Positions 8,570 to 15,981 of a DNA stretch of 64,000 bases are shown here, piece after piece (the stretch's first letter is position 1; the number at the start of each line of letters is the position of its first letter). A model generated the notes under the pieces. The model ran no database searches. It saw only the letters and a list, made by a program, of their open reading frames with translations, and was not told the DNA's origin. This DNA is from Hoskinsella mucinilytica (lineage in GTDB: Bacteria > Bacillota_I > Bacilli_A > Erysipelotrichales > Erysipelotrichaceae): assembly GCF_045223415.1 (NCBI RefSeq), contig NZ_JBEQZJ010000002.1, positions 61,139 to 125,138 on the forward strand. Direction: 5' to 3'. The position numbers and the translations under genes are program-made.

Positions 8570-9379
8570 TTAGCATTGATTCAACCAATCCCTTACATCG
8601 TTATAGCGCTCTTGTGATACCGGTATCCTGATCTCATTCTTCAGTATCAGTTCATAGCGGGATAAGGACATCGTATGATAGCGATTGACCAGGTAGCTCT
8701 TATGTACCCGCTTGAACATATCTTTGTTTTTTTCATTCAGCTTTTGTTCAAAATCAAGCAAGGTGATCCTTCCGAATACATCATTCTTTGCGAGATGGAT
8801 CATGCAGTTCATATCGAAAGCCTCACAATACAAGATATCCGTGATATTGATGATATGATAACGGTTCTTTTGATCCTTGATGGTGATGGAGCCATTTTTC
8901 TTGATATCACGATTGACGAGCACCTCAAGATATCCTTTTGTGTATCTTCCTATCTGATGAGGGAAGATCTCACCATCTTGCAGGTTATTCATAGGATTGG
9001 ATACATGGATGTGCATGATGAGGAGCTTATCCTTTATTTTCTTCCAAACGAAGGTGATGCGTTGCATATCACGATAGATCTCTCCTGAAGCACTTGTTGT
9101 TTGACCGGTATGTCTACCGGTAATGACACATTCATGGGTATCATGGGAAACACAGACATAAGCAAACGCAGTTAGTTCGATATCCGGTAGTTCCTTGGAT
9201 TCTTGTTTCAGGACATCACCGATGACCTTTTTTCCTTCGTAATATTCTTCCGCACAGGAACCGATCCAGATACAGTTCTTATGTAAATGATCGATCGCAA
9301 GATCATCATCCTTGTGATAATGGTGCACCATGATCTCCTTGGTCAGTTCGATACAATGACTGATTTCTTCCTTTTTCAT
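8570..9379 (-). CDS. NTF2-like/LytTR transcription regulator
   Basis: This 269-residue protein is predicted to be cytoplasmic. Residues about 1-135 are an NTF2/SnoaL-like domain (HLHKNCIWIGSC; FVWKKIKDKLLIMHIHVSNP) that aligns by eye with the sensor of the EAL protein two genes downstream. Residues about 160-269 are a LytTR DNA-binding domain (INITDILYCEAFDMNCMIHL; FKRVHKSYLVNRYH). No receiver domain is present, so it is not a classical response regulator; the NTF2-like domain probably senses a small ligand. It is the first gene of the SipW operon and lies directly behind the invertible segment. Likely roles are autoregulation and activation of the operon. The only purine-rich site (AAAGGGAGA) is rather far, about 13 bases before the ATG. 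Confidence 0.85.
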   Translation of the reverse strand: MKKEEISHCIELTKEIMVHHYHKDDDLAIDHLHKNCIWIGSCAEEYYEGKKVIGDVLKQESKELPDIELTAFAYVCVSHDTHECVITGRHTGQTTSASGEIYRDMQRITFVWKKIKDKLLIMHIHVSNPMNNLQDGEIFPHQIGRYTKGYLEVLVNRDIKKNGSITIKDQKNRYHIINITDILYCEAFDMNCMIHLAKNDVFGRITLLDFEQKLNEKNKDMFKRVHKSYLVNRYHTMSLSRYELILKNEIRIPVSQERYNDVRDWLNQC

Positions 9380-9412
9380 GTTATTTTCTATCTCCCTTTG
9401 AACAACGCTTTC

Positions 9413-9437
9413 ACAACATAATGAGTATTATGTGGTA
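9413..9437 (+). repeat. Left inverted repeat of the invertible segment
   Basis: The 25 bases at 9413-9437 are the reverse complement of 9809-9833 except at one position; 21 bases (9417-9437) are exact. The site is itself a dyad: arms ACAACATAAT and ATTATGTGGT around a 4-base centre GAGT. Ten-base arms around a short asymmetric core are what a tyrosine recombinase crossover site looks like. Confidence 0.88.
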
Positions 9438-9463
9438 GATGAAAAAAATAGGAAAAATGAAAC

Positions 9464-9489
9464 ATAAAAAAAGCACCCTGAAGGATGCC
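9464..9489 (-). terminator. Intrinsic terminator inside invertible segment, facing the operon
   Basis: Read on the minus strand, GCATCC pairs with GGGTGC around a TTCA loop and is followed by seven T. It would stop transcripts coming from the recombinase side before they reach the LytTR gene. After inversion it would face the other way, so it is an orientation-dependent barrier. Confidence 0.75.
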
Positions 9490-9662
9490 AAAACGATCAT
9501 GATAAGAAAGAAGATGACAAGAGAAAGCTGTATCTGATTTTTTCACAATACCGTTTTCAAGGCTTTTTTGCGCCTTTTTTTCTACTTTCATCATATATAA
9601 ATCACACAAAAAGTGATAAAAACAAGATTTCCCCAAAATATTTTATTGTTTACCAATAACTA

Positions 9663-9691
9663 TTGTTGAGGAAGATACAAAATGGTAAGAT
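9663..9691 (+). promoter_or_regulatory. Candidate promoter inside invertible segment, pointing away from operon
   Basis: TTGTTG at 9663-9668 is followed after 17 bases by TAAGAT at 9686-9691, with TGG just before it (an extended -10). This is the best spaced promoter I find in the segment. In the present orientation it reads toward the recombinase gene (antisense). After inversion it would lie about 175 bases upstream of the LytTR start codon and point at it. The hexamers are imperfect, so confidence is moderate. Confidence 0.45.
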
Positions 9692-9808
9692 ATTTTATGT
9701 AAAACGGTTACAATTTCATTTTTATAAAATTGTTACCTATATTTTTGATAAGAAAATATACAAAAAAAACAGTAATTTAAAAGGGTTTTTACTGATACAT
9801 AAAACATA

Positions 9809-9833
9809 TACCACATAATACTCATTATGTGGT
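9809..9833 (-). repeat. Right inverted repeat of the invertible segment
   Basis: This is the partner of the left repeat. Its 24-base core (9810-9833) is a perfect dyad: ACCACATAAT and ATTATGTGGT around ACTC. The recombinase stop codon lies 5 bases to the right. Confidence 0.88.
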
Positions 9834-9837
9834 ATCG

Positions 9838-10710
9838 TTATGATATCGCAAGATCTCGAGAATCATGAAAGAACAGTCCCATACGATCGAGGATATTCTG
9901 ACATTTCTTAAGGCAGGTCTTTGTATAAATACGTGTAGTTTCCATACTGGAATGACCTAGGATATCCGCAAGACGGACTAGGTCTTTTTCGATAGCATAG
10001 AACGTAAATGCAAATAGATGACGCAGATTATGTGGATATACTTTTTCCTTATTGACTCCTGCTCTTTCACATAGCCTTTTCATCATGGACCAGATATTAC
10101 TGCGATCCAAGGGATTCCCATGCTTCGTGATAAATACAGGACCGGAATGGATATGATGCTTCTTACAATATTGAAGCAAGGCCTGTTTTAACTTTTTAGG
10201 AAAAATGATTTCTCTGAACTTACCTTTGTTATGGACACAGGCTGAACCATGTTTCAATGCTTCTACAGTGACGTATTGATGCTCACTAACACGTATTCCG
10301 GTTCCACAGATGGTTTGCATGAGCATGAAAAGCTGGATGTTTCCAACTGCCAGTGCTGTATCTAACAATCGTTGATATTCTTGTTTTGTAAGATTGTATT
10401 TGTCATCATGAAAGATCCTTCTTTGAATCTTCTGTAATTTTACTTTGCATTCGCTCATTCCCATATAGGTAAGCAGACCATTGATTGCGGTAAGCATACT
10501 GTTGATACTAGAAGGCTGATAAGACTCTACAAGTGATTGTTTAAAAGCAATCACAACTTCTTTTGTGATGATTTTATCCTCAGGAAGATAGTCATAAAAA
10601 CAATGGATATCTCTCATATATTTATCAATGGTGGCCTGACTACGTTCTTCTTCGGTTAGATAGCTTTTATATTTTTTGATCGTTCCCAAACATATTTTTT
10701 TCATTTTCAT
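9838..10710 (-). CDS. Tyrosine site-specific recombinase (inversion-type integrase)
   Basis: The protein has 290 residues, the usual size for a XerC/D-like or invertase-type tyrosine recombinase. It has an N-terminal SAM-like core-binding domain (about 10-95) and a C-terminal catalytic domain with the full active set: Arg140 (GTGIRVSEH), Lys162, His227 and Arg230 (HNLR), His253 (LGHSSMETTRIY) and Tyr262. Its 3' end abuts the right inverted repeat of the putative switch, so it is the obvious candidate to invert it. It is not next to phage genes. The start is uncertain: GAGG lies about 11 bases before the ATG at 10710, and a second ATG follows at codon 3. Confidence 0.92.
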   Translation of the reverse strand: MKMKKICLGTIKKYKSYLTEEERSQATIDKYMRDIHCFYDYLPEDKIITKEVVIAFKQSLVESYQPSSINSMLTAINGLLTYMGMSECKVKLQKIQRRIFHDDKYNLTKQEYQRLLDTALAVGNIQLFMLMQTICGTGIRVSEHQYVTVEALKHGSACVHNKGKFREIIFPKKLKQALLQYCKKHHIHSGPVFITKHGNPLDRSNIWSMMKRLCERAGVNKEKVYPHNLRHLFAFTFYAIEKDLVRLADILGHSSMETTRIYTKTCLKKCQNILDRMGLFFHDSRDLAIS

Positions 10711-10777
10711 CTTGTATCAAATCCTCTTTCATATTCTGGTTTTATCAAATTTTACCATATTTCAGAATTTCGTTTAC

Positions 10778-10792
10778 TGGTAAATTTTACCA
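10778..10792. promoter_or_regulatory. Palindromic operator candidate upstream of recombinase
   Basis: TGGTAAATTTTACCA is a perfect 15-base palindrome 68 bases upstream of the recombinase start. A related half, CAAATTTTACCATAT, lies at about 10746. On the minus strand a TATAAT immediately precedes the palindrome (10793-10798), so a protein bound here could control recombinase transcription. Confidence 0.4.
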
Positions 10793-10850
10793 AATTATAA
10801 GCATATATAAATAACGTTTGGTTTGTGAACAACGTGTAATGAACAATATG

Positions 10851-10885
10851 AAAATAATTCATAAATGGATCATGTGAAGACATAG
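10851..10885 (+). repeat. Dispersed 35-base repeat, copy 1
   Basis: This stretch matches 63962-63996 at 32 of 35 positions, including 22 identical bases in a row (10857-10878). This copy is intergenic; the other overlaps the 3' end of the flavin reductase gene. Confidence 0.7.
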
Positions 10886-11034
10886 CGTTCATACCTGAGC
10901 TGATTCATCTCTCTTAGTAACATTATTCTGATTATCTGTCCTTCTTCATAACAGTCATACATAATGAAGTGGTATGAAATCTTTATCGGTTTTTGACAGA
11001 AAATTATAGAATCATGTGTTTTCATAAATAGAAA

Positions 11035-11061
11035 AGATCTTGTTCTTATGGAACAAGACCT
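11035..11061 (-). terminator. Terminator of kdp operon
   Basis: On the minus strand AGGTCTTGTTC pairs with GAACAAGATCT around a short loop and is followed by TTTTCTATTT, a few bases after the kdpC stop. Confidence 0.75.
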
Positions 11062-11066
11062 AAACC

Positions 11067-11690
11067 TTAAATCAAACCGATCAATTGTGCAATTTCAAGA
11101 TTACATTTTAGTACATTGACTTTCTGCTCTCCTAACACACCAAATGATTTTTCTTCTGTATTGCTATTCACGATTTCTAATAATTTTTCTTCAGATAATC
11201 CACTAGCCTTAGCTATTGCGGGAATCTGAATAGTAGCTGATTCTACTGAGATATGTGGGTCTAAACCTGATCCGGAAGCAGTTAATAAATCACCGGGCAA
11301 ATCGGTTTCTTTTACTCCAGGATTAGCTGCAAGAAATTCATCGATATCTTGTTGAACTCGTTCTTTTAAAGCCGGATTTGTATTTCCATAATTATTTGAA
11401 CCACTGGCTATTCCTGCATAATCACCGTTTTTCTTATCTTCTTCAGTATATGTGTTATAATTCACAGCACTTGGACGACATTTAAAGAGACGTTTATCTG
11501 TAAAATCTTGTCCAACAAATTCTGATCCTATGTCTTTACCATTCACTGTTATGAGTGATCCATTCGCTTTATCATGAAAAGCCAATTGAGAAACACCTGT
11601 TAATGCCAAGGGATAAAGCAAACCACACATGACCAGCATTACAACCGAAAATATAAACGCTCCTTTAAAATAATGTAGAAATGTTTTCAT
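11067..11690 (-). CDS. kdpC: KdpC subunit of K+-transporting ATPase
   Basis: This 207-residue protein has one N-terminal membrane span (about 10-33) followed by an outside domain with the typical KdpC signature CRPSAVNY (residues about 71-78), GSNNYGNTNPAL and SGSGLDPHIS. It stabilises the KdpA/KdpB complex and helps the pump bind ATP. It is the last gene of the kdpFABC operon, 9 bases after kdpB and just before a terminator. Confidence 0.97.
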   Translation of the reverse strand: MKTFLHYFKGAFIFSVVMLVMCGLLYPLALTGVSQLAFHDKANGSLITVNGKDIGSEFVGQDFTDKRLFKCRPSAVNYNTYTEEDKKNGDYAGIASGSNNYGNTNPALKERVQQDIDEFLAANPGVKETDLPGDLLTASGSGLDPHISVESATIQIPAIAKASGLSEEKLLEIVNSNTEEKSFGVLGEQKVNVLKCNLEIAQLIGLI

Positions 11691-11699
11691 AGCATCCTC

Positions 11700-13769
11700 C
11701 TAAAAACCTAACATCGCCAATATAGGCGTAATAATAATATCGATTAGTTTTATACCAATAAATGGACATATGATACCACCGATACCATATATCATCATGT
11801 TGCGTCCTAACATACGAGATGCAGACATAGGTTTGTATTTAACGCCTTTCATTGCTAATGGAATAAGACATGGAATGATGATGGCATTAAAAATCAGTGC
11901 GGATAAAATAGCGCTATATGGTGTTGAAAGATTCATGATATTCAATATCCGCATTTGAGGAATGGCGATCGTAAACATTGCAGGAATGATAGCAAAATAT
12001 TTTGCGATATCATTTGCAATACTGAATGTTGTTAAAGAGCCTCGTGTAATCAATAATTGTTTACCAATTTCCACTACTTCAAGGATCTTTGTAGGATTAC
12101 TATCTAGATCTACCATATTAGCTGCTTCTTTAGCGGCTGATGTTCCGCTATTCATTGCCATTCCTACATCAGCTTGTGCTAACGCTGGTGCATCATTGGT
12201 GCCATCACCTGTCATAGCAACGATTTTTCCTTCTGCTTGTTCTTTTTTTATTTCTTTAATTTTATCTTCGGGTTTACATTCAGCGATATATCCATCAACA
12301 CCTGCTTCTGCAGCTATTGTAGCCGCTGTTAAAGGATTATCTCCGGTACACATGATGGTACGAATACCTATATCACGTAATCTTTGAAATCTTTCAACTA
12401 ATCCTGGCTTAACTGTATCTTTTAAATAGATCACACCAAGAATCTTCTCATTTACACAAACAACCAATGGAGTTCCCCCAAGATTGGATATGCTCTCTAC
12501 TTTTTCTTTTAGATCCTTTGGAATATTTCCACCAAGTTTTTTTACATACCCTTCGATTGCATCACCTGCACCTTTTCTTATGATTGTTGCTCCATTATTC
12601 ATATCAATACCACTCATTCTAGTATTGGCGGAAAATTCAATAATTTTAATTTCTTTCTTTTGTTCAAAAGAAAGATCAACTTTGATTCCCATTTGTTCTG
12701 CAAGCGAAATCACAGATTTTCCTTCTGGTGTATCATCACTTATTGAGCATAATGCAGCATTATAAATCAATTCATCTTTGGTTATTCCTTCTACGGCGAT
12801 AAATTCTGATGCAAGACGATTGCCATACGTGATCGTTCCTGTCTTATCAAGAATCATCGTATCAACATCACCACAAGCTTCCACTGCTTTACCGGACATT
12901 GCGATAACATTAAAGCGAGTAACACGATCCATTCCAGCTATCCCAATTGCGGAAAGAAGTCCGCCTATGGTTGTTGGAATCAAACATACAGTCAACGCAA
13001 TTAGAGTAGAAATAGCAATACTTGCTCCTGTATACTTCGCCATTGGATATAGGGATACAATGACAATCATGAAGATGATCGTTAAACATACGAGTAAAGT
13101 ATTAAGTGCAATTTCATTAGGTGTTTTCTTTCTGCTTGCACCTTCTACAAGAGCAATCATTTTATCCAAAAAGGAATCACCCGGTTCTGAAGTAATGCGT
13201 ACCTTGATCCAATCAGAAACAACTGTCGTTCCTCCGGTAACACTATTAAAATCTCCTCCACTTTCTTTTAATACAGGGGCGGATTCTCCTGTAATCGCAG
13301 ATTCATCAATAGAGGCGATTCCTTCAATGATTTCACCATCATTAGGAATGATTTCTCCGATTCTTACCATGACGATATCGCCTTTTTTCAATTCGATCGC
13401 ACTTATCGTTTTTTCTGTTCCATCTTCACATAACAGATGTGCTTTGGTATCCTTTTTTGTTTTCTTTAATGATTCCGCTTGAGCTTTACCTCGTCCTTCC
13501 GCAACAGATTCTGCAAAATTCGCAAATAACACAGTAATCAATAAAATAATGGAAACTATCAGATTGTATACACGCAGATTCTCCCCATCATCCCCAAATA
13601 AATTCGGAAAAAAGACAAGAAGTAAGGATACAAAGAATCCGATTTCCACGACAAACATTACAGGATTCTTCATCATGTAAGCAGGATTCAGCTTCGTTAC
13701 CGCACCTATTAGAGAAGACTTTAAAATATCTTTTGTTACAAATTTTGTTGTTTGTTTTTTCATAGACAT
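11700..13769 (-). CDS. kdpB: KdpB, P-type ATPase subunit of K+ pump
   Basis: This 689-residue protein has normal KdpB length. It contains the TGES actuator loop (AITGESAPV), the phosphorylation motif DKTGTITYG, the KGAGDAIEGYV nucleotide-binding region, and the hinge MTGDGTNDAPALAQADVG. Several membrane spans are present at both ends. It hydrolyses ATP to drive K+ uptake through KdpA. The start is at 13769 or the second Met at 13763, both behind AAGGGGAG. It lies 13 bases after kdpA. Confidence 0.98.
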   Translation of the reverse strand: MSMKKQTTKFVTKDILKSSLIGAVTKLNPAYMMKNPVMFVVEIGFFVSLLLVFFPNLFGDDGENLRVYNLIVSIILLITVLFANFAESVAEGRGKAQAESLKKTKKDTKAHLLCEDGTEKTISAIELKKGDIVMVRIGEIIPNDGEIIEGIASIDESAITGESAPVLKESGGDFNSVTGGTTVVSDWIKVRITSEPGDSFLDKMIALVEGASRKKTPNEIALNTLLVCLTIIFMIVIVSLYPMAKYTGASIAISTLIALTVCLIPTTIGGLLSAIGIAGMDRVTRFNVIAMSGKAVEACGDVDTMILDKTGTITYGNRLASEFIAVEGITKDELIYNAALCSISDDTPEGKSVISLAEQMGIKVDLSFEQKKEIKIIEFSANTRMSGIDMNNGATIIRKGAGDAIEGYVKKLGGNIPKDLKEKVESISNLGGTPLVVCVNEKILGVIYLKDTVKPGLVERFQRLRDIGIRTIMCTGDNPLTAATIAAEAGVDGYIAECKPEDKIKEIKKEQAEGKIVAMTGDGTNDAPALAQADVGMAMNSGTSAAKEAANMVDLDSNPTKILEVVEIGKQLLITRGSLTTFSIANDIAKYFAIIPAMFTIAIPQMRILNIMNLSTPYSAILSALIFNAIIIPCLIPLAMKGVKYKPMSASRMLGRNMMIYGIGGIICPFIGIKLIDIIITPILAMLGF

Positions 13770-13782
13770 ATGCTCCCCTTTC

Positions 13783-15495
13783 TTAGAACCACAAGGTCAG
13801 ATATTCTGCAATCGGACCCATTGCCAGTGCTGGCAAGAATGTCAATGCAGCGATAATAAGAACAACAAATACAAGAATAACACTGAATGACATCGTATCT
13901 GTTCGTAATGTACCAACAGTTTCATTCATATAACGTTTTTTGAGTAATGAACCTGCGATTGCTAATTGTATGATAATAGAAAGATATCGACCAAAGAACA
14001 TTGCAAGTCCTGTAGTTATATTCCAAAAGCTGGAATTATCCGCTAGTCCTTCAAAACCTGATCCATTATTGGCAGCAGAGGAAGAATACTCATATAGAAC
14101 TTGGGTCAAACCATGGAATCCTGGATTAGTGATTCCTTCCATACCTTGTTGACAGGATACAGCTAATGCAGAAAATCCTAAAATCAATAGTGGATGAATG
14201 ATAATACAAAGAGCTGCTAATTTCATTTCTTTTCCTTCGATCTTTTTTCCAAGATATTCGGGTGTTCTGCCTATCATCAATCCACAAATGAATACCGCTA
14301 AGATTGCATAAATTAGCATATTCATCAAACCAACGCCGATACCACCAAATACCACATTTAACATCATATGAAGCAATGGAATCATACCGCCAAGTGGGGT
14401 TAACGTATCATGCATATTATTAACGGTACCTGTAGTAAATGATGTCGTTACCGTAGTGAATAGAGATGATTGAGCAATACCGAAGCGTACTTCTTTCCCT
14501 TCCATGCTGCCCATTGTTTGGGAAATCCCCAGCTTTTCTAGAATAGGGTTACCTTGAGACTCTGCCCAGAAACATACACTCAAACCAATCAGAAAGATGA
14601 TTCCCATTGCGATGAAAATCGTTCTTCCTTCGTGTCCGAAAATGATTTTTTTCCGTTCTCCGCCTTTTCTTTCTAAATGGCGATCATATACCATATGTCC
14701 AAAGGCTATGACACAAGAACCTGGAAGTATCATCATAGACAACAATTCCGCAATGTTGGAGAATATTGTTGGATTTTCTAATGGTGTTGAAGAATTAGCA
14801 CCTAAGAAGCCGCCTCCATTCGTACCAAGATGTTTGATAGATTCTAAGGCAGCAATAGGCCCTTGAGCAATATCCTGAAGTTTACCTTCTAATGTTGTAA
14901 TCGTTAGATTTCCAGACAGTGTTTGTGGTACACCTTGAGAAACAAGAAACAGTCCGACAAGAAAGGATACCGGAATTAGGATACGAGTCGTACAACGAAC
15001 CATATCAACATAATAATTTCCTAGTTTTCTTCCACATAATCCTCGTACCATCGCCATACAAGCTGAATAACCGGTAGCTGCAGATGTAAACATCATGAAT
15101 ATAATAACCAGCATTTGAGATAAGTATGATAGTCCAGATTCACCAGAATAATGTTGAAGATTTGTATTTGTCATAAAGGATATGATGGTATTATAGGATA
15201 ATGTTTGTTCCATTCCATCGATTCCATTTGGATTAAATAATCCAATTGATTGTATTCTTAAAATAATGTATCCAACCAAAACCATGACAGCATTAACCAT
15301 CAAGAGTGTTAATGCATATTTTTTCCAACCCATATCTTCAGTATCAATTTTAAATATTTTATAAATAAAATTGTCTACATGATTAAATACGGGATCAGCA
15401 AATGTTTTGTTATTCGTAGCAAGATGATAGGTATATTTCCCCATCGGAATAACAAGAATCACAAACAATGCTAATGTTAACCCAATTTGTAACAT
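13783..15495 (-). CDS. kdpA: KdpA, K+-binding channel subunit
   Basis: This 570-residue integral membrane protein has about ten spans and SKT-type selectivity loops, including TNTNLQHYSGESGLSY, GTNGGGFLGANSSTP, FTTGTVNNMHDTLTP and NNGSGFEGL. These Gly-rich loops line the KdpA pore and select K+. It follows kdpF by 33 bases and starts behind AAAGGAG. Confidence 0.98.
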   Translation of the reverse strand: MLQIGLTLALFVILVIPMGKYTYHLATNNKTFADPVFNHVDNFIYKIFKIDTEDMGWKKYALTLLMVNAVMVLVGYIILRIQSIGLFNPNGIDGMEQTLSYNTIISFMTNTNLQHYSGESGLSYLSQMLVIIFMMFTSAATGYSACMAMVRGLCGRKLGNYYVDMVRCTTRILIPVSFLVGLFLVSQGVPQTLSGNLTITTLEGKLQDIAQGPIAALESIKHLGTNGGGFLGANSSTPLENPTIFSNIAELLSMMILPGSCVIAFGHMVYDRHLERKGGERKKIIFGHEGRTIFIAMGIIFLIGLSVCFWAESQGNPILEKLGISQTMGSMEGKEVRFGIAQSSLFTTVTTSFTTGTVNNMHDTLTPLGGMIPLLHMMLNVVFGGIGVGLMNMLIYAILAVFICGLMIGRTPEYLGKKIEGKEMKLAALCIIIHPLLILGFSALAVSCQQGMEGITNPGFHGLTQVLYEYSSSAANNGSGFEGLADNSSFWNITTGLAMFFGRYLSIIIQLAIAGSLLKKRYMNETVGTLRTDTMSFSVILVFVVLIIAALTFLPALAMGPIAEYLTLWF

Positions 15496-15528
15496 AACGT
15501 ACTCTCCTTTTACATATACTTTCTCTGA

Positions 15529-15606
15529 TTAAAATTTTTCGGGATTGATCAATGCATATACTAAATAAATCATAATAGCAATGATCAAAAGGCATAATAG
15601 TGCCAT
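15529..15606 (-). CDS. kdpF: KdpF small membrane subunit
   Basis: The product is 25 residues, MALLCLLIIAIMIYLVYALI followed by NPEKF. One membrane span followed by a YAL-x-x-PEKF end is the hallmark of KdpF, the small stabilising subunit of the Kdp pump. GGAGG lies 7 bases before the ATG. It sits directly upstream of kdpA, its canonical place. Confidence 0.9.
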   Translation of the reverse strand: MALLCLLIIAIMIYLVYALINPEKF

Positions 15607-15619
15607 ACTCTTACCTCCA

Positions 15620-15718
15620 TTAACGATTCACTTGTTTTTCACACCAATTAGCAAATAACTTTACAAGACCAAAGCCTGCGACCAGCATAATGATCATCAA
15701 AATATCAAGTGTCATCAT
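15620..15718 (-). CDS. 32-residue membrane protein at head of kdp operon
   Basis: AAGGAG stands 5 bases before an ATG ATG pair. The 32-residue product has one hydrophobic span (LDILMIIMLVAGFGLVKLF) and then ANWCEKQVNR. Its stop is 13 bases before kdpF and its end overlaps the kdpF ribosome binding site region, so the two are co-transcribed. A small protein with a FANWC-type tail before kdpF is plausible as an extra small Kdp-associated subunit, but its function is not established from the sequence. Confidence 0.75.
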   Translation of the reverse strand: MMTLDILMIIMLVAGFGLVKLFANWCEKQVNR

Positions 15719-15746
15719 ATCAACTCCTTTTCTGTAAAGCTATCTC

Positions 15747-15800
15747 ATTCTAGCACGAGAAAAAGAAACGCAGTGTTAAGGTTATGACTTAGTTGTTAAG
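15747..15800 (-). promoter_or_regulatory. kdp promoter region with paired KdpE-like boxes
   Basis: On the minus strand an extended -10 TGCTAGAAT (TAGAAT at 15747-15752) lies about 30 bases before the first gene. No good -35 precedes it; instead two CTTAACA boxes (15774-15780 and 15794-15800 on the plus strand as TGTTAAG) are spaced exactly 20 bases apart and end near the -35 position. This is the layout of an activator-dependent promoter for an OmpR-family regulator such as KdpE. Confidence 0.5.
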
Positions 15801-15981
15801 ATGGTATTAACATTTAGATTTTATATGATTGCAATTATTTGTACCTCTATCATTCAACGATCCTTTCAAAATGTTTACATGATAATCATTTTCTTTATGT
15901 TGCCTTAATAGACATAGGTCAGTGTGCAAGATATACTACCTTAGTGAATTTAATGGAAAACATAAAGGAGAAAAATAATCT

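Larger units (their letters stand above)
9413..9833. other. Candidate invertible promoter segment (phase switch)
   Basis: A segment of about 0.37 kb is bounded by a 25-bp inverted repeat with one mismatch. It holds no convincing gene. It contains an intrinsic terminator on the minus strand next to the left repeat, a plus-strand promoter candidate at 9663-9691, and an AT-rich hairpin at 9706-9737 (GGTTACAATTT paired with AAATTGTTACC). A tyrosine recombinase gene ends 5 bases beyond the right end. The nine-gene LytTR/SipW operon begins 34 bases beyond the left end. This layout matches invertible promoter switches controlled by tyrosine recombinases in gut bacteria. The orientation given appears OFF for the operon. 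Inversion itself has not been observed here. Confidence 0.82.
10711..11034. other. Intergenic region upstream of recombinase
   Basis: There is no gene in these 324 bases. It holds the recombinase promoter region with a palindrome at 10778-10792 and a 35-base dispersed repeat at 10851-10885, both described separately. From 10886 to 11030 I see nothing I can support. Confidence 0.6.

Noticed and set aside
9388..9636. 82-codon minus-strand frame across the left inverted repeat
   Set aside because: It begins with TTG, has no ribosome binding site, contains low-complexity Phe/His-rich sequence and covers the repeat and terminator; not a credible gene.
10963..10976. CATAATGAAGTGGTAT, loosely like the inverted repeat sequence
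   Set aside because: Alignment needs a gap of several bases; too weak to call a third recombination site.
12778..13482. 234-codon plus-strand frame inside kdpB
   Set aside because: It is antisense to a strongly conserved gene, lacks a ribosome binding site and resembles nothing; a shadow frame.
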